This document shows positions 51,594 through 59,918 of a DNA stretch of 64,000 nt, piece after piece; the first letter of the stretch is position 1, and every line of letters begins with the position of its first letter. This DNA is from Flavobacterium sp. W4I14 (GTDB taxonomy: Bacteria; Bacteroidota; Bacteroidia; Sphingobacteriales; Sphingobacteriaceae), in NCBI GenBank assembly GCA_030817875.1, contig JAUSZU010000001.1:5456001-5520000 (forward strand), written 5' to 3'. The notes beneath the pieces are model-generated. The model had not been told where the DNA came from and ran no database searches. It was given only the letters and a program-made list of their open reading frames with translations. The position numbers and the translations under genes were made by a program.

Positions 51594-53294
51594 TTAAAGA
51601 CCATCTCCAAATTTATAGAATGGCGCCACGCCTACAGGCAACTTTCCTGTTGGTGCCAATCTGTTATTAATTACAGCAGCAGCTGAAATCTGCATATAAT
51701 CTTCTTTTTGATAGGCAACAACCAAACCTTTACTGTTTTCCAGCCCAGATAAACCGGCCAGATTATATGGATTTGCAAAGAGCGCAAAAACAGCATTCTT
51801 TGCAGATAATTCTTTAATAAAATTCTTTACACCTGCATTTAGCGGAATATTATTGGCTGGTCTTGCACGGCTATCGTGAATACCTACAATCACCTGGTCA
51901 AACGCGCCGATTTCGCGGGCAATGTTCGAAATCTGAGTAGCACTGGCATCTTTATCCAGCACATAATAAACAGAGTTATAATAACCTTTCGAAACCTCTT
52001 TTTGGAAAGTAGTAACCGAAGGTACACCGATGCTGATAATGGCCGTTCTTCTGATCGGGATGAGGCGCTTGATATAATCTTTACCTTTTAATAACGTTAC
52101 TGATGCATTGGCAAGTTCCTGCACCAAAGCACTGCTCGACTTGCGGTTTACACCTGCAACAACACCTTGGGTTACAATCGTATCGCGTTTGGTTAGGCCT
52201 GCCCAGTATTTTGCGGTCAATATTTTACGCACACTCTGGTCTATTTCGGCCATACTTACACGATCCTGCCTTACGGCTTTACGCACCAATTTAATGGCCC
52301 TGTCGCTGTTTTCAGATAGCTCAATAATATCGTTTCCGGCAATGATACCCATTAAGTCAGCTTCACCATCTTTGAAATATTTTACCACGCCTTTCATATC
52401 CATCGCATCAGAGATAATCAAACCTTTAAAGCCTAATTTCTGTTTCAAAATGCCCGTAACAATCGGTTTAGATAGGGTAGAAGGTAGGTTTGGTGTAGCA
52501 TCTAACGATGGAATGTTCATGTGGGCAATCATTACGCCCGATGCGCCTTGTTTAATCAGCTCTTTAAAAGGATACATCTCCAACGTATCTAAACGTGTAG
52601 CAGAGAAAGTAAGCTGTGGTAAATCGTAGTGCGAATCTACATCAGTATCGCCATGACCAGGGAAATGTTTCAAAGTAGTTAATAAACCACCATCCTGCAT
52701 GCCTTTCATATAAGCGGCAACCTTAGTGGCTACGTTATATTTATTTTCGCCGAAAGAACGGTAATTGATTACGGGATTTTTGGGGTTGTTATTGATATCG
52801 GCGTCGGGGGCTAAATTCATCTGCATCCCCATGCGCTTGTAATCTTTAGCCACTTCAAGTCCCATTTTATACAATAATTCTTTGTTTTGTATGGCACCCA
52901 AAGTCATTTGATAAGGATAAGAAATAGTACTATCCAGGCGCATGCCCAGGCCCCATTCACCATCATTTGCCACAATTAACGGTACCCGACTCAGTTTTTG
53001 ATAAGCGTTTGTGGCTAAAACCTGCCGACCGGGGCCTCCCTGAAAAAAGATAACCCCACCCAATTGTTCTTTTTTTATTACCTGACCAACCGAATCGGTA
53101 TATTTTTTACCCAGATTGGTATGCGCTCTAACAAAGAACATCTGTGCAATGCGCTCTCTGCGGTTAAGTTTGTTAAAAACCGAATCTACCCATTTAGGTT
53201 GATTGGCCAATAGTTCTAAATAGGTTTTCTGTTGTGCGCTTGCCGAGAATGCAGCGCCACAAAGGGCAATGAGTATAAATAAGTTTTTTTTCAC
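51594..53294 (-). CDS. Glycoside hydrolase family 3 beta-N-acetylglucosaminidase (NagZ-like)
   Basis: The GTG start at 53294 gives 566 residues beginning with the signal peptide VKKNLFILIALCGAAFSASA. A TTG 13 codons earlier is less likely. Motifs of the GH3 glucosaminidase group include KHFPGHGDTDVDSHYDLP (His/Asp acid-base dyad) and ISDAMDMKGV with the nucleophile aspartate. Many Bacteroidota GH3 enzymes of this group carry an extra C-terminal serine-hydrolase domain; this one ends after the GH3 C-terminal domain (about residue 560). It probably trims GlcNAc from peptidoglycan turnover fragments, which nagA could then use. Confidence 0.87.
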   Translation of the reverse strand: MKKNLFILIALCGAAFSASAQQKTYLELLANQPKWVDSVFNKLNRRERIAQMFFVRAHTNLGKKYTDSVGQVIKKEQLGGVIFFQGGPGRQVLATNAYQKLSRVPLIVANDGEWGLGMRLDSTISYPYQMTLGAIQNKELLYKMGLEVAKDYKRMGMQMNLAPDADINNNPKNPVINYRSFGENKYNVATKVAAYMKGMQDGGLLTTLKHFPGHGDTDVDSHYDLPQLTFSATRLDTLEMYPFKELIKQGASGVMIAHMNIPSLDATPNLPSTLSKPIVTGILKQKLGFKGLIISDAMDMKGVVKYFKDGEADLMGIIAGNDIIELSENSDRAIKLVRKAVRQDRVSMAEIDQSVRKILTAKYWAGLTKRDTIVTQGVVAGVNRKSSSALVQELANASVTLLKGKDYIKRLIPIRRTAIISIGVPSVTTFQKEVSKGYYNSVYYVLDKDASATQISNIAREIGAFDQVIVGIHDSRARPANNIPLNAGVKNFIKELSAKNAVFALFANPYNLAGLSGLENSKGLVVAYQKEDYMQISAAAVINNRLAPTGKLPVGVAPFYKFGDGL

Positions 53295-53438
53295 GTGTTT
53301 TGTTGTATCTGCTGCCGCTAAATTAGTAATCAAAAAGGCGAATTAAACAAAAACCAATCCAAGTAATCGATTTAATACAATATGTTGTAAGCCTGTTGCT
53401 TTTTTAGGTGCCGTATAGGTTGCAAATATTGATCGCTG

Positions 53439-54011
53439 CTATTTATACATTCCCTTACCTTCAACGAAATCAATCACTTTATCGGGCAGGAAAAACTGGA
53501 CATTCTTTTTCTCTCTAATGGCTTTACGGATAAAAGTTGATGAAATTTCCATCAAAGGAGTTTTGGTAAAAGTGATGGAGGTATGATTTTCCCATTCACT
53601 TACATTCGCCTCAGGCCGTGGATAAACATAAATTTGATAATTTTTTAAAAGCACCTCGTAGTTTTTCCATTTTTTGAATGATACCAGGTTATCGGCACCC
53701 ATAATGAGTACAAATTGCTTTTCAGGATATTTCTCGTGAAGATAGGTTAAGGTATCGATGGTGTAAGATGGCTGCGGCAATGCAAATTCAATATCGCTCA
53801 CACGGATATGTTCTGCATTTTCGGTAGCCAGTTTGGCCATTTCCAAGCGGTCGTACATATTGGTTAAGCCACTCTTATCCTTTAAAGGATTGTGTGGCGA
53901 AACTACCAACCATACTTCATCAAGTTCGGTATGGTTAGCCATGTAATTGGCAATAATTAAATGCCCGGTATGGATGGGGTTGTATGAACCAAAGAAAAGA
54001 CCAGTTTTCAT
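53439..54011 (-). CDS. nadD: Nicotinate-nucleotide adenylyltransferase
   Basis: This 190-residue enzyme adenylates NaMN to deamido-NAD. The nucleotidyltransferase motif FFGSYNPIHTGHLIIANYM (HTGH) and the second motif ISSTFIRKAI near the end are clear. Length is standard. It is downstream of gmk (163-base gap with a repeat) in a yicC-gmk-nadD gene order that is frequent in Bacteroidota. It gives de novo NAD, while pnuC-nadR gives salvage. Confidence 0.95.
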   Translation of the reverse strand: MKTGLFFGSYNPIHTGHLIIANYMANHTELDEVWLVVSPHNPLKDKSGLTNMYDRLEMAKLATENAEHIRVSDIEFALPQPSYTIDTLTYLHEKYPEKQFVLIMGADNLVSFKKWKNYEVLLKNYQIYVYPRPEANVSEWENHTSITFTKTPLMEISSTFIRKAIREKKNVQFFLPDKVIDFVEGKGMYK

Positions 54012-54032
54012 GTTGCCGTTTTCAGTATTTAT

Positions 54033-54141
54033 AATCCGTCATTGCGAGGCTGGGCTGAGTGAGCCGAAGCAATCTATTTTGCAGAAAGATTGCTTCACCC
54101 TTATGCGCTTTTTCCGTCGCTGCGGTGCGCAATGACGGATT
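54033..54141. repeat. CGTCAT-type inverted repeat, copy D
   Basis: Ends AATCCGTCATTGCG and CGCAATGACGGATT are perfect over 14 bp. Inner AGCAATCT and AGATTGCTTC face each other. It separates gmk from nadD within a same-strand cluster, so it may attenuate read-through. Confidence 0.75.
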
Positions 54142-54174
54142 AATTTAAATAAAAAATCTATTTTTTTGAGAAAA

Positions 54175-54741
54175 CTATTTCTTCAAAAAATCACCCACCA
54201 ATTGCTCAGCTTCTGCACAAGCAGTAGCCAGATCGTAATTTTTTAAAATCACATCAAACTTATCTGCATAAAGCAGTTCTTTTTCAGCTTTGATAAAACG
54301 TTCCTGTAATTTTTCCGGACTATCTGTTCCGCGGCCACTTAAACGTTCTTTTAAAACGTCTAAAGATGGTGGCTGAACAAAAATGGCCAAGGCATCTTCT
54401 TCATATTTTCTTTTCAAGCGGATACCGCCTTCTACATCAATATCGAAAATAACATGTTTGCCATCATTCCAGATGCGTTCGATCTCGGAGCGTAAGGTGC
54501 CATAAAAAGTTCCGTTATAAACTTCTTCAAACTCCACAAATTCCTGGCGGGCAACTTTGTGTAAAAACTCTTCCTTACTAATAAAATAGTAATCGTTTTC
54601 ATGTGTTTCAGCGCCTCTCAATTCGCGGGTGGTTGCAGAAATAGAAAAGCTCAGCTCAGGAAATTTCGTTAATAAATGGTGTACTATAGTGGTTTTACCT
54701 GCTCCTGATGGTGCCGAAAATATGATTAATTTGCCTTGCAT
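54175..54741 (-). CDS. gmk: Guanylate kinase
   Basis: This 188-residue P-loop kinase phosphorylates GMP to GDP. The phosphate loop is IIFSAPSGAGKTTIVHHLL (residues about 5-23). SATTRELRGAETHENDYYFI and EVYNGTFYGTLRSEIERI form the GMP-binding part, and DIDVEGGIRL the core strand. It follows yicC by 58 bases on the same strand, with a mirrored 7-mer array in the gap. Confidence 0.97.
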   Translation of the reverse strand: MQGKLIIFSAPSGAGKTTIVHHLLTKFPELSFSISATTRELRGAETHENDYYFISKEEFLHKVARQEFVEFEEVYNGTFYGTLRSEIERIWNDGKHVIFDIDVEGGIRLKRKYEEDALAIFVQPPSLDVLKERLSGRGTDSPEKLQERFIKAEKELLYADKFDVILKNYDLATACAEAEQLVGDFLKK

Positions 54742-54754
54742 TTTTAAAAATTTT

Positions 54755-54803
54755 GCGATTGGCGTCTGGCGTTAAGCGCTTATCGCTTTCCGCCTAACGC
54801 TAC
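54755..54803. repeat. GGCGTT/AACGCC mirrored array between yicC and gmk
   Basis: GGCGTCTGGCGTTAAGCG on the left and CGCTTTCCGCCTAACGC on the right: the same words in complementary order around a short centre. It belongs to the family of mirrored 7-mer arrays in this window. Confidence 0.55.
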
Positions 54804-55675
54804 AACACATTCAGTAACTGTTCTTTTATCTTTTCTAATTCTTCTTTCATACCTACAACAAATTGTTGCATCTGGGCGTCGTTTGCTTTAGCACCCATCG
54901 TATTAATTTCTCTTCCAATTTCCTGAGAAATGAAACCCATTTTTTTGCCGTTTGCCTCTTTGCTTGCCAAAGTCTGCAAGAAATAATCGCAATGGCTTTT
55001 TAAACGTGTTTTTTCCTCGGTAATATCTATTTTGTCGATATAATAGATCAATTCCTGTTCGAAACGGTTTTGGTCTATATTTACTTTACCTACAGCATCG
55101 TCTAAAAACTGGGTAAATTTATCGCGGATTGCGGTAATTCTTTTAGGCTCTAATTCTTCAACAGATTTGAAATAAGAAAGAATATTTTTAATTCTCAGTT
55201 CTAAATCGGCCTTTAAAACTGAGCCTTCATCTTCTCTGAATTTATTGAAATTGGCCAAAGCCGAGTTGAAAATTTGAAATAGATGGTTCCATTCATCCTC
55301 ACTTACGCTTTCTTCCTTGTAACTGATTACATCAGGAAAAGTTAACGCTGTTTGCAATAAGTTACTGCTATCGGCACCGAGTTCGTTGTTAACAGCAATA
55401 AGCTGTTTGTAGTAGTGGCTTAATAAGGCCGTATTGATGGTAGCACCAGTAACTTCGCCGTTGGTACGTTCTATATTAATGCTTAAACTTACTTTTCCTC
55501 TTTCGATGTCTTTACTGCAGATGTTGCGCAGAATCAGCTCTTTATCAGAAAAAGCTTTAGGATATTTTAAATTCAGCTCCAGGAATTTACTGTTGAGCGA
55601 TTTGATTTCGACACTATACTTCGCATTTGCATAATCGGCTGTTGCTAAGCCGTATCCTGTCATGGATTTTATCAT
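54800..55675 (-). CDS. YicC/YloC family endoribonuclease
   Basis: The start MIKSMTGYGLATADYA at 55675 is the family start (two residues inside the longer TTG ORF), giving 291 residues. The N-terminal SVEIKSLNSKFLELNLKYPK and the C-terminal LIYYIDKIDITEEKTRLKSH and KMGFISQEIGREINTMGAKA match YicC. In E. coli YicC is a ribonuclease that helps degrade the small RNA RyhB. It heads the yicC-gmk-nadD cluster. Confidence 0.93.
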   Translation of the reverse strand: MIKSMTGYGLATADYANAKYSVEIKSLNSKFLELNLKYPKAFSDKELILRNICSKDIERGKVSLSINIERTNGEVTGATINTALLSHYYKQLIAVNNELGADSSNLLQTALTFPDVISYKEESVSEDEWNHLFQIFNSALANFNKFREDEGSVLKADLELRIKNILSYFKSVEELEPKRITAIRDKFTQFLDDAVGKVNIDQNRFEQELIYYIDKIDITEEKTRLKSHCDYFLQTLASKEANGKKMGFISQEIGREINTMGAKANDAQMQQFVVGMKEELEKIKEQLLNVL

Positions 55676-56047
55676 GCGCAAAGATAGGGTTTTAAGCCGA
55701 AAGGAGAAATAATAATGGGTAAGGAGTCAGAGTTGTAGCATACGGGTATAAAAGGCCTTAATATTTAGAAAACCAGCGTTCAGTAATTTCTTTGGGAATT
55801 GCAGCCCCGCTTTTCATTACAAGTCCTCACTCAACGCTGTGGGCTTTTCATTTCAGTCAGGGTTTAATGCACAAAGCACGGTAGCTTTTGGCTTGGCTTG
55901 TTGCCTGCATGGTGCAAATGAAAGATAAATTGCTGTTAATTAGGGTAATTGTTAAATCAATGAAATAACTAAACCTGGGAATTAGTGCGACGAAAACTTA
56001 ATGCTCTTAACTTCTTAATGATAATAATGATGAAAATCGCTTGCACA
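55676..56047. other. 372-base non-coding region with a degenerate repeat
   Basis: At 55796-55866 lie GAATTGCAGCCCCGCTTTTC, CAACGCTGTGGGCTTTTCAT and CAGTCAGGG, which loosely echo the CCCGCTTTCCG ... CAATCGGG part of the 17 kb tract. A GCACGGTAGC/TGCATGGTGC region follows. No gene was found. Confidence 0.4.
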
Positions 56048-56776
56048 TTACATTTTCAGCATGCTCAGAATAGCATCAAAAGTTTTTGCCTTCAATTCTT
56101 CCAGGTTTTCAGCAACCAATCCCTTCGCCTCAATGGCTTCTCCAAATACTGTTCTAATCATTCCAGGGTTGAGTAAAAGTGGGTTTGTTCTGGGTAAATG
56201 TTCCTTACTGTTCAATATCGCAAAAGGTAAAATCGGTGTTTGGGTTTCTATCGCCAGGCGAAACGCGCCATCATAAAATGGGTTTAAAGGCTTGTCTGAT
56301 TTATTCATTGTCCCTTCAGGGAAAATCAGGATCGATTGCCCATCGGCCAGATCTTTTCTCAGTTCGGCTACAGAATGGTCGCGGCTTTCTCTGCTGCTGC
56401 GATCGATCATCACCACCAAACGTTTGTAAATCCATCCAAATACAGGGATTTTAAGCATTTCTATCTTGCCCAGTGGACTAAAGGCCTGTGGAATACAGAT
56501 TACTATGGCCACAGCATCTAAAAATGAGCTGTGGTTGCCAACGTAGATGTAAGCCCGCGAAGTGTTAATTTTTTCTCCGCTGGCAGAAAACCATAGAAAT
56601 GTGAGAAGACTAAAAGCCCATGCCCAGAATTTTAAAAAATAGAAGGAGATTTTTCTTCCTGTTTTTTCTTTAAAAATACCTGTACTGATCAGAATAAAGG
56701 GGCAAACGATTACCATGAGTATGAAAAATACCACTGCCGAATAGCCTAAATAAAATCCGCCCAATAGCTTTCTCAT
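56048..56776 (-). CDS. plsC: 1-acyl-sn-glycerol-3-phosphate acyltransferase (PlsC-like)
   Basis: With the ATG at 56776 the product is 242 residues with N-terminal membrane helices (FYLGYSAVVFFILMVIVCPF). Motif I is NHSSFLDAV (the HX4D catalytic pair), and motif III FPEGTMNKSDKPLNPFYDGA follows. It makes phosphatidic acid from lysophosphatidic acid at the inner membrane. The 13-residue longer start (TTG) adds LTLQTVKETLIT, which is not typical. It is divergent from the three-gene cluster that follows, with about 70 bases between. Confidence 0.85.
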   Translation of the reverse strand: MRKLLGGFYLGYSAVVFFILMVIVCPFILISTGIFKEKTGRKISFYFLKFWAWAFSLLTFLWFSASGEKINTSRAYIYVGNHSSFLDAVAIVICIPQAFSPLGKIEMLKIPVFGWIYKRLVVMIDRSSRESRDHSVAELRKDLADGQSILIFPEGTMNKSDKPLNPFYDGAFRLAIETQTPILPFAILNSKEHLPRTNPLLLNPGMIRTVFGEAIEAKGLVAENLEELKAKTFDAILSMLKM

Positions 56777-56846
56777 GGTTATTAACGTTTCTTTAACAGT
56801 TTGCAAGGTTAACAAATGTTAATTTTACAAAAAATATCTTATAGAT

Positions 56847-57557
56847 ATGAAAGCATTTTTAATCACGCTATCACTTTCATCCCTATTGTTCTTTTTGCCT
56901 AAAAAAACGCTCGCTCAAATTACCTCTGCCAAAGGCGTTATTTTAGAAAAGGGAACACAGATACGCATTGCATTGGCTGTAGTAACCAATATCAACAACA
57001 AACAATCGGTTGGCAGTAATGATATGGGTTTCTTTCAGATCAAGGCCAAAATTGACGATACCTTGGTTATCAGTAAAAGGCACTTCGACAATATTACTGT
57101 CGTGCTCATCAATGATCAGGATTTGGTTATAAAACTACTCAGAGCCGAGATGCTGTTGGAAGATGTAACAATTAAAGCAGAAAATAAACAACAAAACTTA
57201 TCTGCTGTTAGGTTAGAACACCGTAAGAAAACTTATTTTTATGGTAATAAAAGAAATCCGCTTTATTATGCACGTTACCCGCTGGCAGCCATCATGGAGC
57301 TGTTTAGTGCTGAGCGGAAAAATGCCAGGCGGTTTGATCGTTATTATGATAAAGAAACAGAAGAATTAGAGATAGACCGTTTTTTTAACGTTAGAATTGT
57401 TAAAAATAATACAACATTAACGGCTAAGCAAATGAATAAGTTTATGTTGGATTACAGGCCGAAATATAAACAGATTAAAGATTGGAATACTTATGATGCC
57501 GCTGGATACATTAAAAAATCAGCAAAACAATATTTAGATACTTTAAGTACACCATGA
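56847..57557 (+). CDS. Secreted carboxypeptidase-regulatory-like protein, tandem paralog 1
   Basis: This 236-residue protein has a signal peptide (MKAFLITLSLSSLLFFLPKK). The N-terminal domain (SAKGVILEKGTQIRIALAVV, then VGSNDMGFFQIKAKIDDTLV) looks like the regulatory-like Ig fold at the start of TonB-dependent receptors. The rest has no barrel: instead a helical C-terminal part with YARYPLAAIMELFSAERKNA, RFDRYYDKETEELEIDRFFN and a Y(I/V)KxSAKxYxDTL ending. The gene overlaps the next by four bases (ATGA). Role unknown. Confidence 0.78.
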   Translation: MKAFLITLSLSSLLFFLPKKTLAQITSAKGVILEKGTQIRIALAVVTNINNKQSVGSNDMGFFQIKAKIDDTLVISKRHFDNITVVLINDQDLVIKLLRAEMLLEDVTIKAENKQQNLSAVRLEHRKKTYFYGNKRNPLYYARYPLAAIMELFSAERKNARRFDRYYDKETEELEIDRFFNVRIVKNNTTLTAKQMNKFMLDYRPKYKQIKDWNTYDAAGYIKKSAKQYLDTLSTP

Positions 57558-58270
57558 ATCATTTAAAACTCTTTCTTTTATTGATCATTTTAACACAAGG
57601 CTTAAAAATCAAGGCTCAGGATTTTGTGCTGAAAGGTGTAGTGATCGAAAAAGGCTCAAATATACGGATTGCTTTGGCCGGGATTACCAACATGCGCAGT
57701 AAAATGGGTGCCACAAGTAACGATATTGGCCTATTTCAGTTAAGTGCCCGACCTGGTGATACGCTGTTAATTCAAAAAAGAAATCTGAATGAGCAAAAAG
57801 TGGTGGTTAAAACAGATGATGATCTGGTAATCTATTTGGTTAGAGGAAGCACAATGTTAGAAGAGGTTACGGTTAAAGGACAGACCAAAAAACAGGACAT
57901 GGAAGGAATAAAAAGGGATTTTAAACGGAATGGTTCGTTTTTTGAAGGTAAACCACCGTTGGTATTGCTCAGTCCTTTTGGCGGTAGCCCCTTAACATTT
58001 TTTTACGAGCTTTTTGGCAAAACGCCGGCAAGAGCGCGTAATTTTAACCGTTATTATAAAAAGGAGCTAAGTTTAATCGAGGTAGATAAGTTCTTTAATA
58101 AAAGTTTAGTCTTGAAGAATACGACATTAACAGGGAAAGATCTGGACAAATTTTTGCTAGATTATTACCCAACGCGCAGCACTACCATTAACTGGAGCAA
58201 TTACGATGCGGTGAAATACATCAAAGAATCGGCTAAGAAATATACCGATACTTTGAAACATACAAATTAA
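57554..58270 (+). CDS. Secreted carboxypeptidase-regulatory-like protein, tandem paralog 2
   Basis: This 238-residue protein has the same plan as its upstream neighbour: signal peptide (MNHLKLFLLLIILTQGLKIK), then FVLKGVVIEKGSNIRIALAG and ATSNDIGLFQLSARPGDTLL. The C-terminal part includes FNRYYKKELSLIEVDKFFNK and KNTTLTGKDLDKFLLDYYP, ending in YIKESAKKYTDTL. The start overlaps the stop of paralog 1. It is followed after six bases by paralog 3, so the three are one operon. Confidence 0.78.
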   Translation: MNHLKLFLLLIILTQGLKIKAQDFVLKGVVIEKGSNIRIALAGITNMRSKMGATSNDIGLFQLSARPGDTLLIQKRNLNEQKVVVKTDDDLVIYLVRGSTMLEEVTVKGQTKKQDMEGIKRDFKRNGSFFEGKPPLVLLSPFGGSPLTFFYELFGKTPARARNFNRYYKKELSLIEVDKFFNKSLVLKNTTLTGKDLDKFLLDYYPTRSTTINWSNYDAVKYIKESAKKYTDTLKHTN

Positions 58271-58276
58271 CATACC

Positions 58277-58987
58277 ATGAGAAACTTTAAATTTGCCGTT
58301 ATACTCTTCGTTTTTACCTCAGTCAGCTTCTTCGCAAAGGCACAGGATTTTATTGTGAAAGGTGTGGTGATCGAAAAAGGTTCGAATATCAGGATTGCCT
58401 TATCAGAAATTACCAACCTGCGCACCGGAATAGGTGTGGGCAGTAATGACATTGGTATGTTCCAGTTAAAAGCCAGAATTGGTGATACACTACTGGTGAT
58501 TAAAAGGGATCTGATCGATCAGCGAGTGGTGGTGAACAGCGAAAAAGACCTGGTAATTTATCTGGTTAGAGGAAGTACCACGCTAGCCGATGTTACCATT
58601 AGGGGAAATACCAAAAAAGAGGATCTGGACGAAATTAAACGTGAATTTAAGAATAAGGGGGTGTACAATGGAGGTAAAACAACCGTTTTGTCTGCTATAT
58701 TCAGTCCTTTAAATGCACTATATAACTTATTTGGCACTGACCCTAAAAATGCACGGAGATTTGGCAGATACGCCGATAATGAAATCAAACAATCGCAGAT
58801 TGACGTATACTTCAACCAGAGCATTATTAAAAACAATACCGAACTAAGAGGTGATACCTTAGAGAAATACATGTTAAACTGCCGTCCGGAATTTGATAAG
58901 GCTCAATACTGGAACAGTTACGATTACATTAAATACATTAAAGAATCTTCAAAGAAATTTACGGATACGTTAGGTAAAGGAAAGTAG
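58277..58987 (+). CDS. Secreted carboxypeptidase-regulatory-like protein, tandem paralog 3
   Basis: This 236-residue third copy has signal peptide MRNFKFAVILFVFTSVSFFA, FIVKGVVIEKGSNIRIALSE, VGSNDIGMFQLKARIGDTLL and a C-terminal RFGRYADNEIKQSQIDVYFN with NNTELRGDTLEKYMLNCRPE, ending YIKESSKKFTDTLGKG. It resembles paralog 2 more closely than paralog 1 in the N-terminal half. All three have diverged in the centre while both ends are kept, suggesting selection. Confidence 0.78.
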   Translation: MRNFKFAVILFVFTSVSFFAKAQDFIVKGVVIEKGSNIRIALSEITNLRTGIGVGSNDIGMFQLKARIGDTLLVIKRDLIDQRVVVNSEKDLVIYLVRGSTTLADVTIRGNTKKEDLDEIKREFKNKGVYNGGKTTVLSAIFSPLNALYNLFGTDPKNARRFGRYADNEIKQSQIDVYFNQSIIKNNTELRGDTLEKYMLNCRPEFDKAQYWNSYDYIKYIKESSKKFTDTLGKGK

Positions 58988-58991
58988 GTTT

Positions 58992-59092
58992 GAGTCGGAA
59001 GTCTGGAGTCAGAAGTCCTGAATCATGCAGGCACTAACCGATTAACCAGTTGCTTTCTACCCAATGAACCAATGACTATTGAACCAGTGAAC
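58992..59092. repeat. AGTC-type array followed by an AACCA-type array
   Basis: GAGTCGGAAGTCTGGAGTC and AGAAGTCC (58992-59019) are followed by TTAACCAGTTG, AATGAACCAATGAC, ATTGAACCAGTGAAC. Both are 7-8-mer word arrays, between the paralog cluster and the convergent rnc gene. Confidence 0.5.
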
Positions 59093-59094
59093 TT

Positions 59095-59823
59095 TTATAT
59101 ACTCAATGCTTCGCAAGCCTTCTCTGCGGCTAGTTTTTCCGCATTTTTCTTATTGTAATCCCGTCCGGTACCCACTTTTTCGCCTTCTACTACAGCACTA
59201 ATGGTAAATAATTTAGCGCTTTCGCCTTCGCCATTCTCTGCCAGTTCGAACATTACATCCTTACCATGGCGTTGGCACCATTCGATCAATTTACTTTTGA
59301 AATTGGTTTCTGTAAGTTCTAAGGTATGAATATCAATATGAGGTTTTACGATCCTACGCAATAGAAATTCTTTGGTAAAGTTATAGCCCTTATCCATATA
59401 GATGGCACCCACTATGGCTTCAAAAGCATCACCCAGCATCGAATTGTGCTTGGTTTGTATGCTCACCGAACGTTGATCGAACTGAATAAGCTTATCAAAA
59501 CCGATTTTCTTTGCCAGCTGATTTAAATTAGCCCGGTTTACAATCTTCGAACGCATTTCGGTTAAAAAACCTTCTTCTTTGTAGGGATAATGTTTAAAAA
59601 GCAGCTCTGCTATCACCGAACCTAAAACAGCGTCGCCTAAAAATTCTAAGCGTTCGTTGCTGCTCCTACTTCCATTTTTTAAAACTTTTGCTACAGAACG
59701 ATGCCTGAACGCCATTTTATAGAGCGTAACATTGCCTGGAACAAAGCCTAAAATGTTTTTCAGCTTTTTAACAAACTCCTTTTCTGGAGAGAGGTAAAGT
59801 TTATATAATTTTAATATCGGCAT
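59095..59823 (-). CDS. rnc: Ribonuclease III
   Basis: This 242-residue endonuclease cuts double-stranded RNA. The signature NERLEFLGDAVLGSV (residues 56-70) holds the metal-binding acidic residues, and the dsRNA-binding domain occupies the last 70 residues (KSKLIEWCQRHGKDVMFELA, GRDYNKKNAEKLAAEKACEA). It needs dsRNA processing partners only in general. It is the last gene of the acpP-fabF-rnc cluster, as in many bacteria. Confidence 0.97.
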   Translation of the reverse strand: MPILKLYKLYLSPEKEFVKKLKNILGFVPGNVTLYKMAFRHRSVAKVLKNGSRSSNERLEFLGDAVLGSVIAELLFKHYPYKEEGFLTEMRSKIVNRANLNQLAKKIGFDKLIQFDQRSVSIQTKHNSMLGDAFEAIVGAIYMDKGYNFTKEFLLRRIVKPHIDIHTLELTETNFKSKLIEWCQRHGKDVMFELAENGEGESAKLFTISAVVEGEKVGTGRDYNKKNAEKLAAEKACEALSI

Positions 59824-59918
59824 TAAATAAATAACACAATTAACGGCTAATTAGCATATTTAACTAAGTTATCTATTTTTAATTAGCATACAAAATTATA
59901 TAGCAGGGCTGTTTTAAA

